Part shown: positions 1 through 8,328 of the stretch, piece after piece
Numbering within the stretch: the first letter of the stretch is position 1
Layout: each line of letters opens with the position of its first letter
NCBI GenBank assembly: GCA_036261625.1
Contig: DATAKL010000034.1
Coordinates: 62,001 to 126,000 of the forward strand
Source of the DNA: JAAXKN01 sp036261625
GTDB taxonomy: Bacteria; Bacteroidota; Ignavibacteria; Ignavibacteriales; SURF-24
Direction: 5' to 3'
DNA: 64,000 bases
The notes under the pieces: generated by a model
What the model was told of the DNA's origin: nothing
The model's database searches: none
Seen by the model: only the letters and a program-made list of their open reading frames with translations
Program-made: the position numbers and the translations under genes

Positions 1-2285
1 GTGCCCGTGGGATATTCCAGGCCGGTGTTCATGATGTCGCGGGCAACCTCATCATGAGTATGATACATCTTGTAAAAAGGCTTGTCGGCCGGGAAACCCG
101 CATTATGGAGCAGGAGATTCCTGATTGTAATTTTACCCTTGCCGTGGTTATCGAACTCCGGCAGGTAGTCGGCAACTCTTTTATCCAGGCCGAGTTTCCC
201 CTCATCATAAAGAATCATGGCGGCTGTCGTAGTGCCGATTACCTTACTTACCGAAGCCAGGTCGAACATGGCGTCGGTTGTCATCGGCTGCGCATCAGGG
301 CCGTACATATAATGGCCGAAGGCTTTCTTATAGATTACTTTTCCCTTGTAGCCCACATAGACTACAGCGCCGGGAAATACTGAATCGGCAAGGCCTGACT
401 TCATGACGGAATCCACACCGGAGAAGTCGTATGCTGTATCTGACTCTGCACTAATATCCTGAAGAGCATCTTTTTCATACTGAATGCCGTCGCCGACTTT
501 GTATGGAGTATTTGGTATTGAGATCGGGAGTTTGCCTGTAATATTTATCTGGCCCGTAAGGGCTTTGAGCATTGCTATCTGCGAGACCTTAGGTTCTCCG
601 TAACTGCAGAGGTAATTCGGCACGTCGGGGAAGTCTGAAAGAATATAGGGATTTCCCATGCTCATGAACACAACGGGCTTATTCAGTTCAGCAAGGGCTT
701 TTACCAGCTTGGCCTCTTCCTCAGGCATATCGATCGAGCCTGTATATGCCCTTACCCTGACAAACATCGGTACCAGTACAAGGTCTGAATTCCTGACAGC
801 TTCCATGGCCTCATTAAATTCACGGCCGGTACTTTTCCTTCCCAAAGATACCATGCGGACATTATTGAATTTTTCTTTTACGAGCTGCTCAAAATAGTAA
901 GGCGCCGGCGCGCTCAGGTCGCTCAGCGTAATGCAGGCCGTGGTGGAATACTTTGCCGGATCCAGCGGTAAAAGATTTCCCGTGTTTTTAACCATTGTAA
1001 TCGACTTATCTGCAATATCCTGTGCAAGGCGGATGTGTGATCTCTTGTTCAGGAAACGGGTAACGGTATCGATGTCTACATATCTGTTCTGATCGAGGTG
1101 AAGCCATTTTTTAGCCGCCAGAATTTTGCGCACGCTGTAGTTGATCCTCTTTTCACTTAGTTTTCCTGATTCCACGGCATTGTAAATGGCTGAAATTGCC
1201 TTAGCTTCATCGGGAGGGAAGAGGATGATGTCGTTTCCGGCCTGGACTGCTTTGAGGGCAGCCGGACCTGCCTTAAAATGTTTTGTCACGCCGTGCATAT
1301 TCATTGCGTCTGTAACAACAAGTCCCTGGAAGCCGAGCTGATTCTTTAAGAGTCTGGTAACGATATTCTTTGAGAGTGTAGCCGGAAGGCCGGGCCTGGG
1401 TTCAAAGGCAGGGACTTCGAGATGACCGACCATTACAGATTTTACGCCGGCATTAATGGCCTTTTCGAAAGGGACGAGGTCATTTTTTTCAAACGATTTC
1501 CGGCTCTGGCTTAAGAGCGGCAGATCCTTATGTGAATCGAGGTCGGTTGCGCCGTGGCCCGGAAAATGCTTTGCAGTTGTAAGAACGTTTTCTTCCTCCA
1601 TACCCCTCATAAAAGCCAGCATATGGCGGTCAATTATATCTTTGTCCTCCGAGTAGGATCTGATATTTATGATAGGGTTCCGGGCATTGTTATTTATGTC
1701 CACCATCGGGGCATAGTTCTGCTGAACGCCGATGGCGCGTGTTTCCTGGCCGACAATTTTACCCATCATGTATGTCAGTTCTGTATCGTCAGCGGCACCG
1801 ATAGCCATATTGTAAGGGAACTCAACTGCGTCTTTAAGCCTCATCCCAACGCCGCGTTCATAATCGGCTGAAACAAGCAAAGGAACATCGGCCAGTTTCT
1901 GGAGCTTATTCGTAAGGAGCATCTGGTTAATGACGTCGCCTTCAAAGAAAATTAAGCCTCCGACCTTTAGGTCCTGCACCAGGTGCACGAGCCTTTTATA
2001 TTTCGGATCATCCTCATTCATAAATTCGGCTTCGACCCAGGGCATAACCATCTGAGCGCACTTTTCGTAGAGCGTCATATGATTAAGTGTATTTTCAATC
2101 CAGCGCACATCCGCACTCTTCAGATCAAATGCGGAGTAGGGGCTTAAAGTTCCGGAAGTTTTCTTCATGGTTTCAGGTTCAGTTTTATGAGCAATGTGCT
2201 TAGCGGAATTTTCAGAAGATGATGTTTTAACAGAAAAAGCTAAGGTCAGTCCTGCAATCAGCACCAGCAAAGTGATTTTCTTCAA
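1..2285 (-). CDS. GH3 beta-N-acetylhexosaminidase fused to a class C beta-lactamase-type serine hydrolase (partial, cut by window edge)
   Basis: Exported two-domain hydrolase, 761 residues visible, with the C-terminus beyond base 1. It starts with TTG at 2285, eight bases after an AAGGAG; no ATG lies nearby. A signal peptide covers about residues 1-18. The glycoside hydrolase family 3 domain (about 60-400) carries the NagZ-type motif KHFPGHG at 239-245 and the likely nucleophile Asp326 in TDAMNM. After a C-terminal GH3 segment, a beta-lactamase/penicillin-binding-protein-like domain begins near residue 630, with the SxxK motif SVSK at 678-681. The family cleaves GlcNAc from muropeptides, and the fused hydrolase probably acts on the peptide or an ester. 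It is last in an operon-like set behind an AmpG-like permease and a BadF/NagK-type kinase, which supports cell-wall recycling. A terminator separates it from the permease, so it may have its own promoter. The exact substrate is inferred. Confidence 0.9.
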   Translation of the reverse strand, partial: MKKITLLVLIAGLTLAFSVKTSSSENSAKHIAHKTEPETMKKTSGTLSPYSAFDLKSADVRWIENTLNHMTLYEKCAQMVMPWVEAEFMNEDDPKYKRLVHLVQDLKVGGLIFFEGDVINQMLLTNKLQKLADVPLLVSADYERGVGMRLKDAVEFPYNMAIGAADDTELTYMMGKIVGQETRAIGVQQNYAPMVDINNNARNPIINIRSYSEDKDIIDRHMLAFMRGMEEENVLTTAKHFPGHGATDLDSHKDLPLLSQSRKSFEKNDLVPFEKAINAGVKSVMVGHLEVPAFEPRPGLPATLSKNIVTRLLKNQLGFQGLVVTDAMNMHGVTKHFKAGPAALKAVQAGNDIILFPPDEAKAISAIYNAVESGKLSEKRINYSVRKILAAKKWLHLDQNRYVDIDTVTRFLNKRSHIRLAQDIADKSITMVKNTGNLLPLDPAKYSTTACITLSDLSAPAPYYFEQLVKEKFNNVRMVSLGRKSTGREFNEAMEAVRNSDLVLVPMFVRVRAYTGSIDMPEEEAKLVKALAELNKPVVFMSMGNPYILSDFPDVPNYLCSYGEPKVSQIAMLKALTGQINITGKLPISIPNTPYKVGDGIQYEKDALQDISAESDTAYDFSGVDSVMKSGLADSVFPGAVVYVGYKGKVIYKKAFGHYMYGPDAQPMTTDAMFDLASVSKVIGTTTAAMILYDEGKLGLDKRVADYLPEFDNHGKGKITIRNLLLHNAGFPADKPFYKMYHTHDEVARDIMNTGLEYPTG

Positions 2286-2360
2286 TTTGTCTTCTCCTTG
2301 ATCTCATAATAATTCTGCAGCGTACTTACATATTTAAACAAGCTATTTACTTTTACAACT

Positions 2361-2408
2361 AAAAAAAAGCCTCTTATGTTCCCACTTTGAAAGAAGAAAC
2401 ATAAGAGG
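2361..2408 (-). terminator. Rho-independent terminator after the AmpG-like gene
   Basis: Perfect 11-bp inverted repeat (2370-2380 with 2398-2408). On the minus strand it is followed by eight T (A-run 2361-2368 on the plus strand). It lies downstream of the permease gene and upstream of the GH3 gene. Confidence 0.85.
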
Positions 2409-2524
2409 TCCCCAAAAAACGTATCACAAGTCAGGATTAGTCAAATCAGATCTTTCTTATCCGCTGTCCCCTGAAAAAAATGTCTGATTTATGTTTGAAT
2501 TACCTTTTATAATTAATTAACAAA

Positions 2525-3871
2525 TTATTTCTCTACTGTTTTCTTTCCGAATTCCGGATCGTAAGGAAGCATTCTGGTAATTATGAATGCCGGAATTACG
2601 GCAAGTGCTGCAATAATAAAGAATATCTGATATCCAAGCAGATCCTCAATTTTGCCTGCAAACATCCTTGGTATCATCATGCTTAAGGCCATAAAGCCTG
2701 TGGCAATTGAGTAATGGGAGGTCTTGAGTTCTCCCTGGCAGACATACATCATAAAGAGCATGTAGGCCGTAAAGCCGAAGCCGTAGCAGAACTGTTCCAG
2801 GCCTACTGCAGCGCTTATGATATAAATGCTTTCAGGGCGCGTAAATGAGAGGAAAACGTACACCCAGGCAGGAATGTTGATTGCTGCAAACATCCACCAG
2901 AGCGCCTTGCCCAGTCCCACGCGTGCCGAAAAGATACCGCCTACGATGCCTCCGGCAAGGAGCCCCGCAACACCGATGGTTCCGGAGACGATACCGATCT
3001 GCTCGGTCGTAAGTCCAAGGCCTCCCACAGCACGGGGGTCTTTTAAGAACGGGGCTACAAGGCTTAAGAGCAGGGCTTCACCAAGTCTGTAGACCAGAAG
3101 GAAGGCGAGAATAAGTAAAATTTTATTTTTCCGGAAGAAAAGGGCAAATGTTTTAAGGAAGTTTCCCATAACACTTCCTGAATCGCCGACTACAGCGGGC
3201 TTGTCGCTTGCAGGACGGGGGAGTATGAAGAAATGGTAAACTGCAAAAAGGATGAAAAGCCCGGTAACAATATAAAATACGGTTGACCATGCACTGACGA
3301 CTCCGGCTGTTTTAGACAGGGCTCCGGCAATAACAACCAGAATACCCTGTGCCGTAATCATTGCTATTCTGTAGAATGTGCTTCTTATGCCTGCATAAAG
3401 CGCCTGGTTGTGCTGATCGAGCCCCAGCATATAGAATCCGTCGGCTGCAATGTCATGCGTGGCGGAACTGAATGCCAGAAGGAAGAAGAACATTATTGTA
3501 TACTGGAAAAATGCAGATGCAGGTATTGTAAGTGCAACTCCGGCAAGGCCTACGCCTATTAAAAACTGCATGGAAATGATCCACGAGCGTTTTTTTCTGA
3601 ACATATCAAGAAACGGACTCCACAGAGGCTTAATTACCCAGGGCAGGTTCAGCCAGGCTGTATAGAATGTGATATCGGTATTGGAAATCCCTAAATCCTT
3701 ATACATGATAACTGAAACAATCATAACCATTGCATAAGGAATACCTTCGGCATAGTAGAGTGAGGGAACCCATGCCCATGGATTTCTGAAGGAGGTTTTT
3801 CCCTTCCCCGCGGCATTAGGAGCTTCTGAAGCCTCTTTTTCAACCGCCAAATCTGTTTTTTCTTTCGCCAT
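2525..3871 (-). CDS. MFS permease, AmpG-like muropeptide transporter
   Basis: Inner-membrane transporter of 448 residues with about twelve hydrophobic helices. Family marks typical of AmpG are an N-terminal YYAEGIPYAMV segment, KPLWSPFLD after the second helix, and THDIAADGF in the fourth helix region. AmpG imports anhydro-muropeptides from the periplasm. The frame extends upstream to an ATG at 3904, but I chose the ATG at 3871 because an AGGAG lies seven bases before it and the preceding residues lack similarity to the family. The first 30 residues are a charged cytoplasmic tail. The upstream kinase gene ends only 47 bases away on the same strand, so the two are probably co-transcribed. Sugar or peptide substrate is inferred from the GH3 and kinase neighbours; transport of other oligosaccharides cannot be excluded. 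Confidence 0.85.
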   Translation of the reverse strand: MAKEKTDLAVEKEASEAPNAAGKGKTSFRNPWAWVPSLYYAEGIPYAMVMIVSVIMYKDLGISNTDITFYTAWLNLPWVIKPLWSPFLDMFRKKRSWIISMQFLIGVGLAGVALTIPASAFFQYTIMFFFLLAFSSATHDIAADGFYMLGLDQHNQALYAGIRSTFYRIAMITAQGILVVIAGALSKTAGVVSAWSTVFYIVTGLFILFAVYHFFILPRPASDKPAVVGDSGSVMGNFLKTFALFFRKNKILLILAFLLVYRLGEALLLSLVAPFLKDPRAVGGLGLTTEQIGIVSGTIGVAGLLAGGIVGGIFSARVGLGKALWWMFAAINIPAWVYVFLSFTRPESIYIISAAVGLEQFCYGFGFTAYMLFMMYVCQGELKTSHYSIATGFMALSMMIPRMFAGKIEDLLGYQIFFIIAALAVIPAFIITRMLPYDPEFGKKTVEK

Positions 3872-3918
3872 TAAAAATCTCCTGTTAAAATTTACGATCG
3901 GCACTAAAAAAATATCTC

Positions 3919-4842
3919 TTAAATTCCGGCTTTTTCTTTTGCCATAATTACCGCACCCATTGCAGGCGGGAAGTCGGGATTTTTAATATTCACTCCCGGG
4001 AACTTCTGATCAACCTGGCTGCGGAAGCGTTTGGACAAATAGTTATCCGAGCTTGCAATTCCGCCTATCAGGCTGAGGTCTAATTCTTCCTGCTGCATTT
4101 TCTTGAGCATGGCATGTATATGGAGCACGAGCTCGTAGCTTTCTTCTTCAACTATGTTCTGGCAGGCCTCGTCTCCCATTTCGGCGGCCTTAATTACCAG
4201 GGGAGCTACTCTTGCAATATCGAAGTTATTTTTATAGACCTCGCTGATCATGACTTCAGGGGTGGTCATGCCGAAATTTTCAGCAATTAGGGAGGTAAGA
4301 AGTGTATGTTCGCCCCGTCCGTCAAAATCCTTTCCCACGACTGTAAGGCCGCGGCGTCCTATAACGTAGCCGCTGCCCTGGTCGCCAATAAAACGTCCAA
4401 AGCCTCCCACGCGGTGGATTGTGCCTTTGGCATCCTTGCCGAACATGATAGATCCCGTGCCGGCAATAAGTATGCTTCCCGGTTTACCTGAAAAAGCGCC
4501 TTCTAAAGCGATTCTTGCATCGCTGTCCACGTAAAAAGAGTTAAAAGTGACTCCTTTTTCCTTAGCATACTGGCAGAATGCCTGTTCCATCTTCTCGGCG
4601 TCCGGGCGTCTTCCGGCCCCTGTTGTACCCAGAACAATTGAGATAAAATCCGAATATTCGGCCTTAAGTTTATTTTTGCTTTCAGTAATCAGGTTAAACA
4701 GTGTTTCGGCAACGGTATCAGTGCCGATAATTAAAAAGTTCGATGGGCCCCCGGTGCATTCATAAAGTTTATTGCCCTGGGTATCTGTAACAACGCAGGC
4801 GGTTTTAGTACCACCGCCATCCATTCCGACTAAATATTTCAT
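3919..4842 (-). CDS. BadF/BadG/BcrA/BcrD-family ATPase, N-acetylglucosamine (or MurNAc) kinase-like
   Basis: Cytoplasmic sugar kinase of the ASKHA fold, 307 residues. The N-terminus has the phosphate-binding signature MDGGGTKTACVV (residues 7-18). A second phosphate loop, IAGTGSI, lies near residue 127, followed by GGFGRFIGDQGSGY near 146, which is typical of NagK/MurK-like BadF members. The adenosine motif LIGGIAS lies near 258. Such enzymes phosphorylate GlcNAc, MurNAc or glucosamine with ATP. The downstream AmpG-like importer and GH3 hexosaminidase would deliver amino sugars from peptidoglycan, so the natural substrate is probably GlcNAc or MurNAc (inference). It is the first gene of the recycling operon. 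Confidence 0.88.
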   Translation of the reverse strand: MKYLVGMDGGGTKTACVVTDTQGNKLYECTGGPSNFLIIGTDTVAETLFNLITESKNKLKAEYSDFISIVLGTTGAGRRPDAEKMEQAFCQYAKEKGVTFNSFYVDSDARIALEGAFSGKPGSILIAGTGSIMFGKDAKGTIHRVGGFGRFIGDQGSGYVIGRRGLTVVGKDFDGRGEHTLLTSLIAENFGMTTPEVMISEVYKNNFDIARVAPLVIKAAEMGDEACQNIVEEESYELVLHIHAMLKKMQQEELDLSLIGGIASSDNYLSKRFRSQVDQKFPGVNIKNPDFPPAMGAVIMAKEKAGI

Positions 4843-4953
4843 TAAAAATCCCGAAAAATGCGGCTAAAAATGTTAATTGGATAAAAGTATGCTAAAATAT
4901 AAAAAAAAGGAGATAGAATAAAAGTATTAATTGGTAAGTAATTGAAATAAATA

Positions 4954-4999
4954 ACGTTCAACGTGCGACGTTCAACGTGCGACGTTCGACGTGCAACGG
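4954..4999. repeat. Three tandem copies of a 14-bp unit (ACGTTCAACGTGCG)
   Basis: Copies begin at 4954, 4968 and 4982. The first two are identical and the third differs at two positions; a partial ACG follows. The repeat lies in the intergenic stretch between the kinase gene start and the thioredoxin terminator. Each unit holds ACGT cores and is partly palindromic. Function unknown. Confidence 0.8.
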
Positions 5000-5040
5000 A
5001 AAGACAGGATCGGAAAAAACAGGTTTGGAAGGGGAAAATA

Positions 5041-5095
5041 AAAAAGCAGACAGCATAAGTTCCCGGTGATTCGGAAACTATACTGCCTGCTTTTT
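5041..5095 (-). terminator. Terminator downstream of the thioredoxin gene
   Basis: Arms 5041-5061 and 5076-5095 pair over about 20 bp. The three non-Watson-Crick positions become G-U pairs only in the minus-strand RNA, which then ends in a U run. The orientation fits the thioredoxin gene at 5116-5484. Confidence 0.8.
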
Positions 5096-5115
5096 ATCAG
5101 ACATTTGAACTATTC

Positions 5116-5484
5116 TTATTTCTCAACTGTGGAGGTGAGAAGGATCTTCTCAATAGCGTCTTTTAAGACGTCTTTCGGAAGCGCACCCTGCGCCATCTGC
5201 GGCCGGTCGCCTTTGGGGCAGAAAAGCAGCGACGGAATGCTCCTGATTCCAAAAACGGCTGCCAGCTCCTGCTCGGCTTCTGTATCTATCTTGTAAATAT
5301 TGATTTTTCCCTCATATTCCACTGCAAGTTCCTCAAGTATCGGGGCGACCATCTTGCACGGACCGCACCAGTCGGCATAAAAATCGATAAGACAGGGGAG
5401 TTCACCTTGGTAGTTCCACTCCTTGTTATTTTCATAGTCGAAAACTTTCTTAAGAAAAGTTTCTTTGGTCAAAAATTCTAACAT
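5116..5484 (-). CDS. trxA: Thioredoxin
   Basis: Small cytoplasmic thiol-disulfide oxidoreductase, 122 residues. The active site WCGPCK lies at about residues 40-45 after the strand LIDFYAD. The cis-proline motif SIPS follows about 37 residues later, as in canonical thioredoxins. It has a 25-residue N-terminal extension ending in WNYQGELP, a form common in Bacteroidetes-type TrxA. No signal peptide is seen. It is monocistronic: a terminator follows at 5041-5095, and the divergent thiamine-linked genes start at 5682. It reduces protein disulfides, presumably with thioredoxin reductase encoded elsewhere. Confidence 0.95.
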   Translation of the reverse strand: MLEFLTKETFLKKVFDYENNKEWNYQGELPCLIDFYADWCGPCKMVAPILEELAVEYEGKINIYKIDTEAEQELAAVFGIRSIPSLLFCPKGDRPQMAQGALPKDVLKDAIEKILLTSTVEK

Positions 5485-5681
5485 AATTTCCCTTCTTCCT
5501 TATTTTATATATGAATCAGATGCAGAAAATGAAAAACGGATTCAGGACATTTCTCAAAATAATTGCTTTAAGTTCTAAGCTTTCCCATTTCTGCTTAAAT
5601 TATAGATAACATTTTTTTCGGAAAATTACCCGTAAAATTTTATTTTTTATTGTTTGTGAAATTTTTTTAAGGAGGAACAGT

Positions 5682-5990
5682 ATGGTTTTACTCGAATTCA
5701 GCATGAGTCCAACCGACAAAGGTGAAAGCCTGAGCAGCTATGTAGCCAAAATACTCAATTATATAGACGAAAGCGGCGTAAAGTACAAGCTCACACCTAT
5801 GGGTACAATACTCGAAGGGGAATGGGACGATGTAATGGGCGTTGTAACAGGGTGCTTCAAGCTGATGCAGCAGGATTCCAGAAGGATAAGCCTTAACCTG
5901 AAGGTGGATTACCGTGCCGGAGAAACAAGCCGCATGGGGAGCAAGATTGAGAAAGTTGAAAAGATACTGAATAAAAAGCTTTCAACTTAA
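5682..5990 (+). CDS. MTH1187-family (DUF77) thiamine-binding protein
   Basis: Small alpha/beta protein of 102 residues matching the MTH1187/YkoF-like family. It begins with the strand VLLEFSMSPTDKG, has LTPMGTILEGEWDDVM in the middle and ends with IEKVEKILNK. Structures of relatives show a tetramer binding thiamine or related ligands at subunit interfaces (established for the family). The start is fixed by AAGGAGG eight bases before the ATG. It is first in a run with YjbQ, 16 bases downstream, and a PhnDCE-type importer further on. I see no TPP riboswitch upstream. Role in thiamine salvage or buffering is inference. Confidence 0.85.
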   Translation: MVLLEFSMSPTDKGESLSSYVAKILNYIDESGVKYKLTPMGTILEGEWDDVMGVVTGCFKLMQQDSRRISLNLKVDYRAGETSRMGSKIEKVEKILNKKLST

Positions 5991-6006
5991 AACATAAGGG
6001 GCAAAA

Positions 6007-6435
6007 ATGAACTGTTTTCAGAAAGAAATTATTATTTCTGCCAAAGCGCGGGGCTTTAATCTTGTAACCGATGAGGTCTTAAGTCAAATGCCCGAACTGA
6101 AGAATTTTTCAGCCGGCCTGTTTCATCTGTTTATACAGCATACATCGGCTTCTTTGTCTATAAATGAAAATGCCGATCCGGACGTAAGAGGCGACATGGA
6201 GCGGTATTTTAACAGGATAGTCCCTGAGAATGCCCCTTATTTTGAGCATACCACTGAGGGACAGGACGACATGCCGGCACACATTAAAAGCTCTTTGCTC
6301 GGCACAAGCATTACTGTTCCTGTTACAAACGGCAGACTTAACCTGGGTACCTGGCAGGGCATTTACCTCTGTGAACACAGAAATCATGGCGGAAGGCGGC
6401 ATCTTGTGGCTACAATTATGGGGGAGAAGAGGTGA
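6007..6435 (+). CDS. yjbQ: YjbQ/UPF0047 family protein (secondary thiamine-phosphate synthase-like)
   Basis: 142 residues, full length for the UPF0047 family. Hallmarks are LFIQHTSASLSINENADPDV (about 40-60), HTTEGQDDMPAHIKSSL (about 80-97), LGTWQGIYLCEHR (about 117-129) and a C-terminal R-H/L-V-A-T segment. Members show weak thiamine-phosphate synthase activity in vivo, and conserved His and Cys residues form a metal-like site. It follows the MTH1187-family gene by 16 bases, so the pair is probably co-transcribed and jointly linked to thiamine metabolism. The true physiological reaction of the family is still debated. Confidence 0.92.
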   Translation: MNCFQKEIIISAKARGFNLVTDEVLSQMPELKNFSAGLFHLFIQHTSASLSINENADPDVRGDMERYFNRIVPENAPYFEHTTEGQDDMPAHIKSSLLGTSITVPVTNGRLNLGTWQGIYLCEHRNHGGRRHLVATIMGEKR

Positions 6436-6496
6436 AATATTGCGGAAAAAAGGTGTAAAAATCTTAAGTTTATTAAACGAAAGAATTTAGTTTAAT

Positions 6497-7423
6497 ATGA
6501 AATTATTTAAATACTTAATTTATATTTCCCCCGTCCTTATTTTTATAGGCATCTCCACATTCCATGACCTCCATAAAAGGGATCTTGGTACAAAAGGTAA
6601 CCCTGTAAAACTCTTTTTTACCCCGGCGCTCGATGCCGACAGGATTGTCTCAAATGCCCGGGAACTGGTGGATTTTCTTGAAAAGGAAACGGGCTACTAC
6701 TTTGAAACTGCCGTTCCGCAGAGCTATATTGCTGTTGTTGAGGCCTTCGGTACAAAAAAATGCGATATTGCCGGCATTAATACTTTCTCTTATCTCATGG
6801 CTCATGAAAAATACGGCGCCGAGGCAAGGCTCAGGGTTGTAAGGCAAGGGGGAGAAACAACATATAAAGGATGTTTTCTGGCACGCACGGGTTCCGGTAT
6901 CGACAGTCTGCCTGACCTCCAGGGAAAAAAGATTGCCTATGTGGATCCTTCCTCAACCTCAGGCTATATTCTTCCCAAGGCGATCCTGAAGCACATGGGA
7001 ATTAAGCCTTCGGAAGAAGTTTTTGCAATGAAACACGACAATGTGGTAACGATGGTTTACCAGAAGCAGGTGGATGCAGGCGCTGTTTACTACTCCGACC
7101 CCAATCCCAAAACGGGTATGGTAATGGATGCCAGGATGAGGGTCTTGCCGCAGTTTCCGGACGTGGTGAAGAAGGTAAAGATCATAGGCTATACGGAATC
7201 GATTCCGAACGACCCGTATGTATTCAGGAAGGACATGCCTGAGAAGATGAAAAGAAAAATTGTAAATGCATTTCTGAAGTTTGTCTCAACACCCAAAGGG
7301 CAGAAAGCCATGTTTGAAATTGCAGACATCACGGGACTCATAAAAACACGGGACAGTGATTATGACGGACTCCGGGCGATGCTGAAGGAACAGAACATCT
7401 CCTTAACGGGAGCGATTAAATAA
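6497..7423 (+). CDS. phnD: PhnD-like substrate-binding protein of an ABC importer
   Basis: Periplasmic binding protein of 308 residues. One N-terminal hydrophobic segment (about residues 4-20, ending near ISTFHD) can serve as a signal peptide or anchor; no lipobox Cys is visible. The family segment LRVVRQGGETTYKGCFLAR is followed by LQGKKIAYVDPSSTSGYILP, typical of PhnD/PtxB-like proteins that bind phosphonates, phosphite or phosphate esters. No strong ribosome site precedes the ATG. The matching ATPase and permease follow in order. No C-P lyase or phosphonatase gene is in the window, and the upstream neighbours are thiamine-linked, so the ligand is open. Confidence 0.85.
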   Translation: MKLFKYLIYISPVLIFIGISTFHDLHKRDLGTKGNPVKLFFTPALDADRIVSNARELVDFLEKETGYYFETAVPQSYIAVVEAFGTKKCDIAGINTFSYLMAHEKYGAEARLRVVRQGGETTYKGCFLARTGSGIDSLPDLQGKKIAYVDPSSTSGYILPKAILKHMGIKPSEEVFAMKHDNVVTMVYQKQVDAGAVYYSDPNPKTGMVMDARMRVLPQFPDVVKKVKIIGYTESIPNDPYVFRKDMPEKMKRKIVNAFLKFVSTPKGQKAMFEIADITGLIKTRDSDYDGLRAMLKEQNISLTGAIK

Positions 7424-7426
7424 TGT

Positions 7427-7454
7427 TGAATTATGAATTATGAATGATGAATTA
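7427..7454. repeat. Four tandem copies of a 7-bp unit (TGAATTA)
   Basis: Copies begin at 7427, 7434, 7441 (TGAATGA) and 7448. The repeat lies just after the phnD-like stop and carries stop codons in several frames. Simple heptamer microsatellite; function unknown. Confidence 0.7.
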
Positions 7455-7522
7455 TAAACGGCTGCAGTTGTGAAATTATTAATTGTTTAAGCCGTCATAA
7501 AGAGCGGAAAGGGTTTTATTAA

Positions 7523-8284
7523 ATGCTATTGAAGGTTCAGGATCTGCATAAGGTTTATAAGTCGGGTACCCATGCCTTAAAAGGAATTAACTTTGAGGTT
7601 AAGGAAGGGGAGTTCCTGGTTGTAATTGGCCTGAGCGGCTCGGGCAAGTCCACGCTTCTCAGGTGCATCAACCGCCTTCTGGAGCCCACCTCAGGCACGG
7701 TTGAATTTATGGGGCAGGATATCTCTCACGTGAAGGGGGAGGAGCTGCGCCGGGTGCATCAGCAGATTGCCATGGTATTCCAGCATTTTAATCTTATTAA
7801 AAGAAGATCTGTCCTTACAAATGTTATTTCGGGGCGCCTTGCCTCCATGAGTACAATGGATTCGGTTCTGGAGAGGTTTTCCGCAGAGGTTTTCGCAGAT
7901 GCCTACAAGGCGCTAAGGACTGTTGGAATTGAAGACAAGGCTCAGGAGAGAGCCGATTCCTTAAGCGGAGGACAGCAGCAGAGGGTTGCAATTGCAAGAA
8001 GTCTGATGCAGAATCCGAAGCTTCTGCTTGCAGATGAACCCGTTGCATCGCTCGACCCGGCAACGTCAAACTCCGTGATGCAGTATTTTGAGAAAGTGAA
8101 CAAGGAACTGGGCACAACTGTAATCTGCAACCTCCACTTTTTAAGTCTTGTAAGGCGCTATGCCTCGCGCGTCATAGCTCTCCGGGAAGGCAGCATTGTT
8201 TATGCAGGAGATCCAAAGGATATAAACGAGGAATGGTTCAAGACGATTTACGGCGAAGATGCCGTAGAGGTGGAAATCAGGTAA
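7523..8284 (+). CDS. phnC: PhnC-like ABC transporter ATP-binding protein
   Basis: 253-residue ATPase of a phosphonate-type importer. Walker A GLSGSGKST lies near residues 36-44, the Q-loop Gln in MVFQHFN near 90, signature LSGGQQQR near 151, Walker B LLLADEP near 172, and switch His in ICNLHFLS near 206. All catalytic elements are intact. The insert between Q-loop and signature (NVISGRLASMSTMDSVLERF) is characteristic of PhnC. It acts at the inner membrane with the permease encoded 44 bases downstream. An AAGGG precedes the ATG. Confidence 0.92.
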   Translation: MLLKVQDLHKVYKSGTHALKGINFEVKEGEFLVVIGLSGSGKSTLLRCINRLLEPTSGTVEFMGQDISHVKGEELRRVHQQIAMVFQHFNLIKRRSVLTNVISGRLASMSTMDSVLERFSAEVFADAYKALRTVGIEDKAQERADSLSGGQQQRVAIARSLMQNPKLLLADEPVASLDPATSNSVMQYFEKVNKELGTTVICNLHFLSLVRRYASRVIALREGSIVYAGDPKDINEEWFKTIYGEDAVEVEIR

Positions 8285-8328
8285 TTATTAAAACGTACAC
8301 CCGGCAATAACTCAAAAGAAATTCGCGA

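Noticed and set aside
54..1871. Several plus-strand frames over the first 2 kb
   Set aside because: They overlap the GH3-beta-lactamase gene on the minus strand, whose family motifs are intact.
4954..4999. Short CRISPR array
   Set aside because: The 14-bp units are directly adjacent with no spacers.
5500..5681. TPP riboswitch before the thiamine-linked genes
   Set aside because: The CUGAGA and conserved stem elements are not seen; only an AT-rich leader with AAGGAGG is present.
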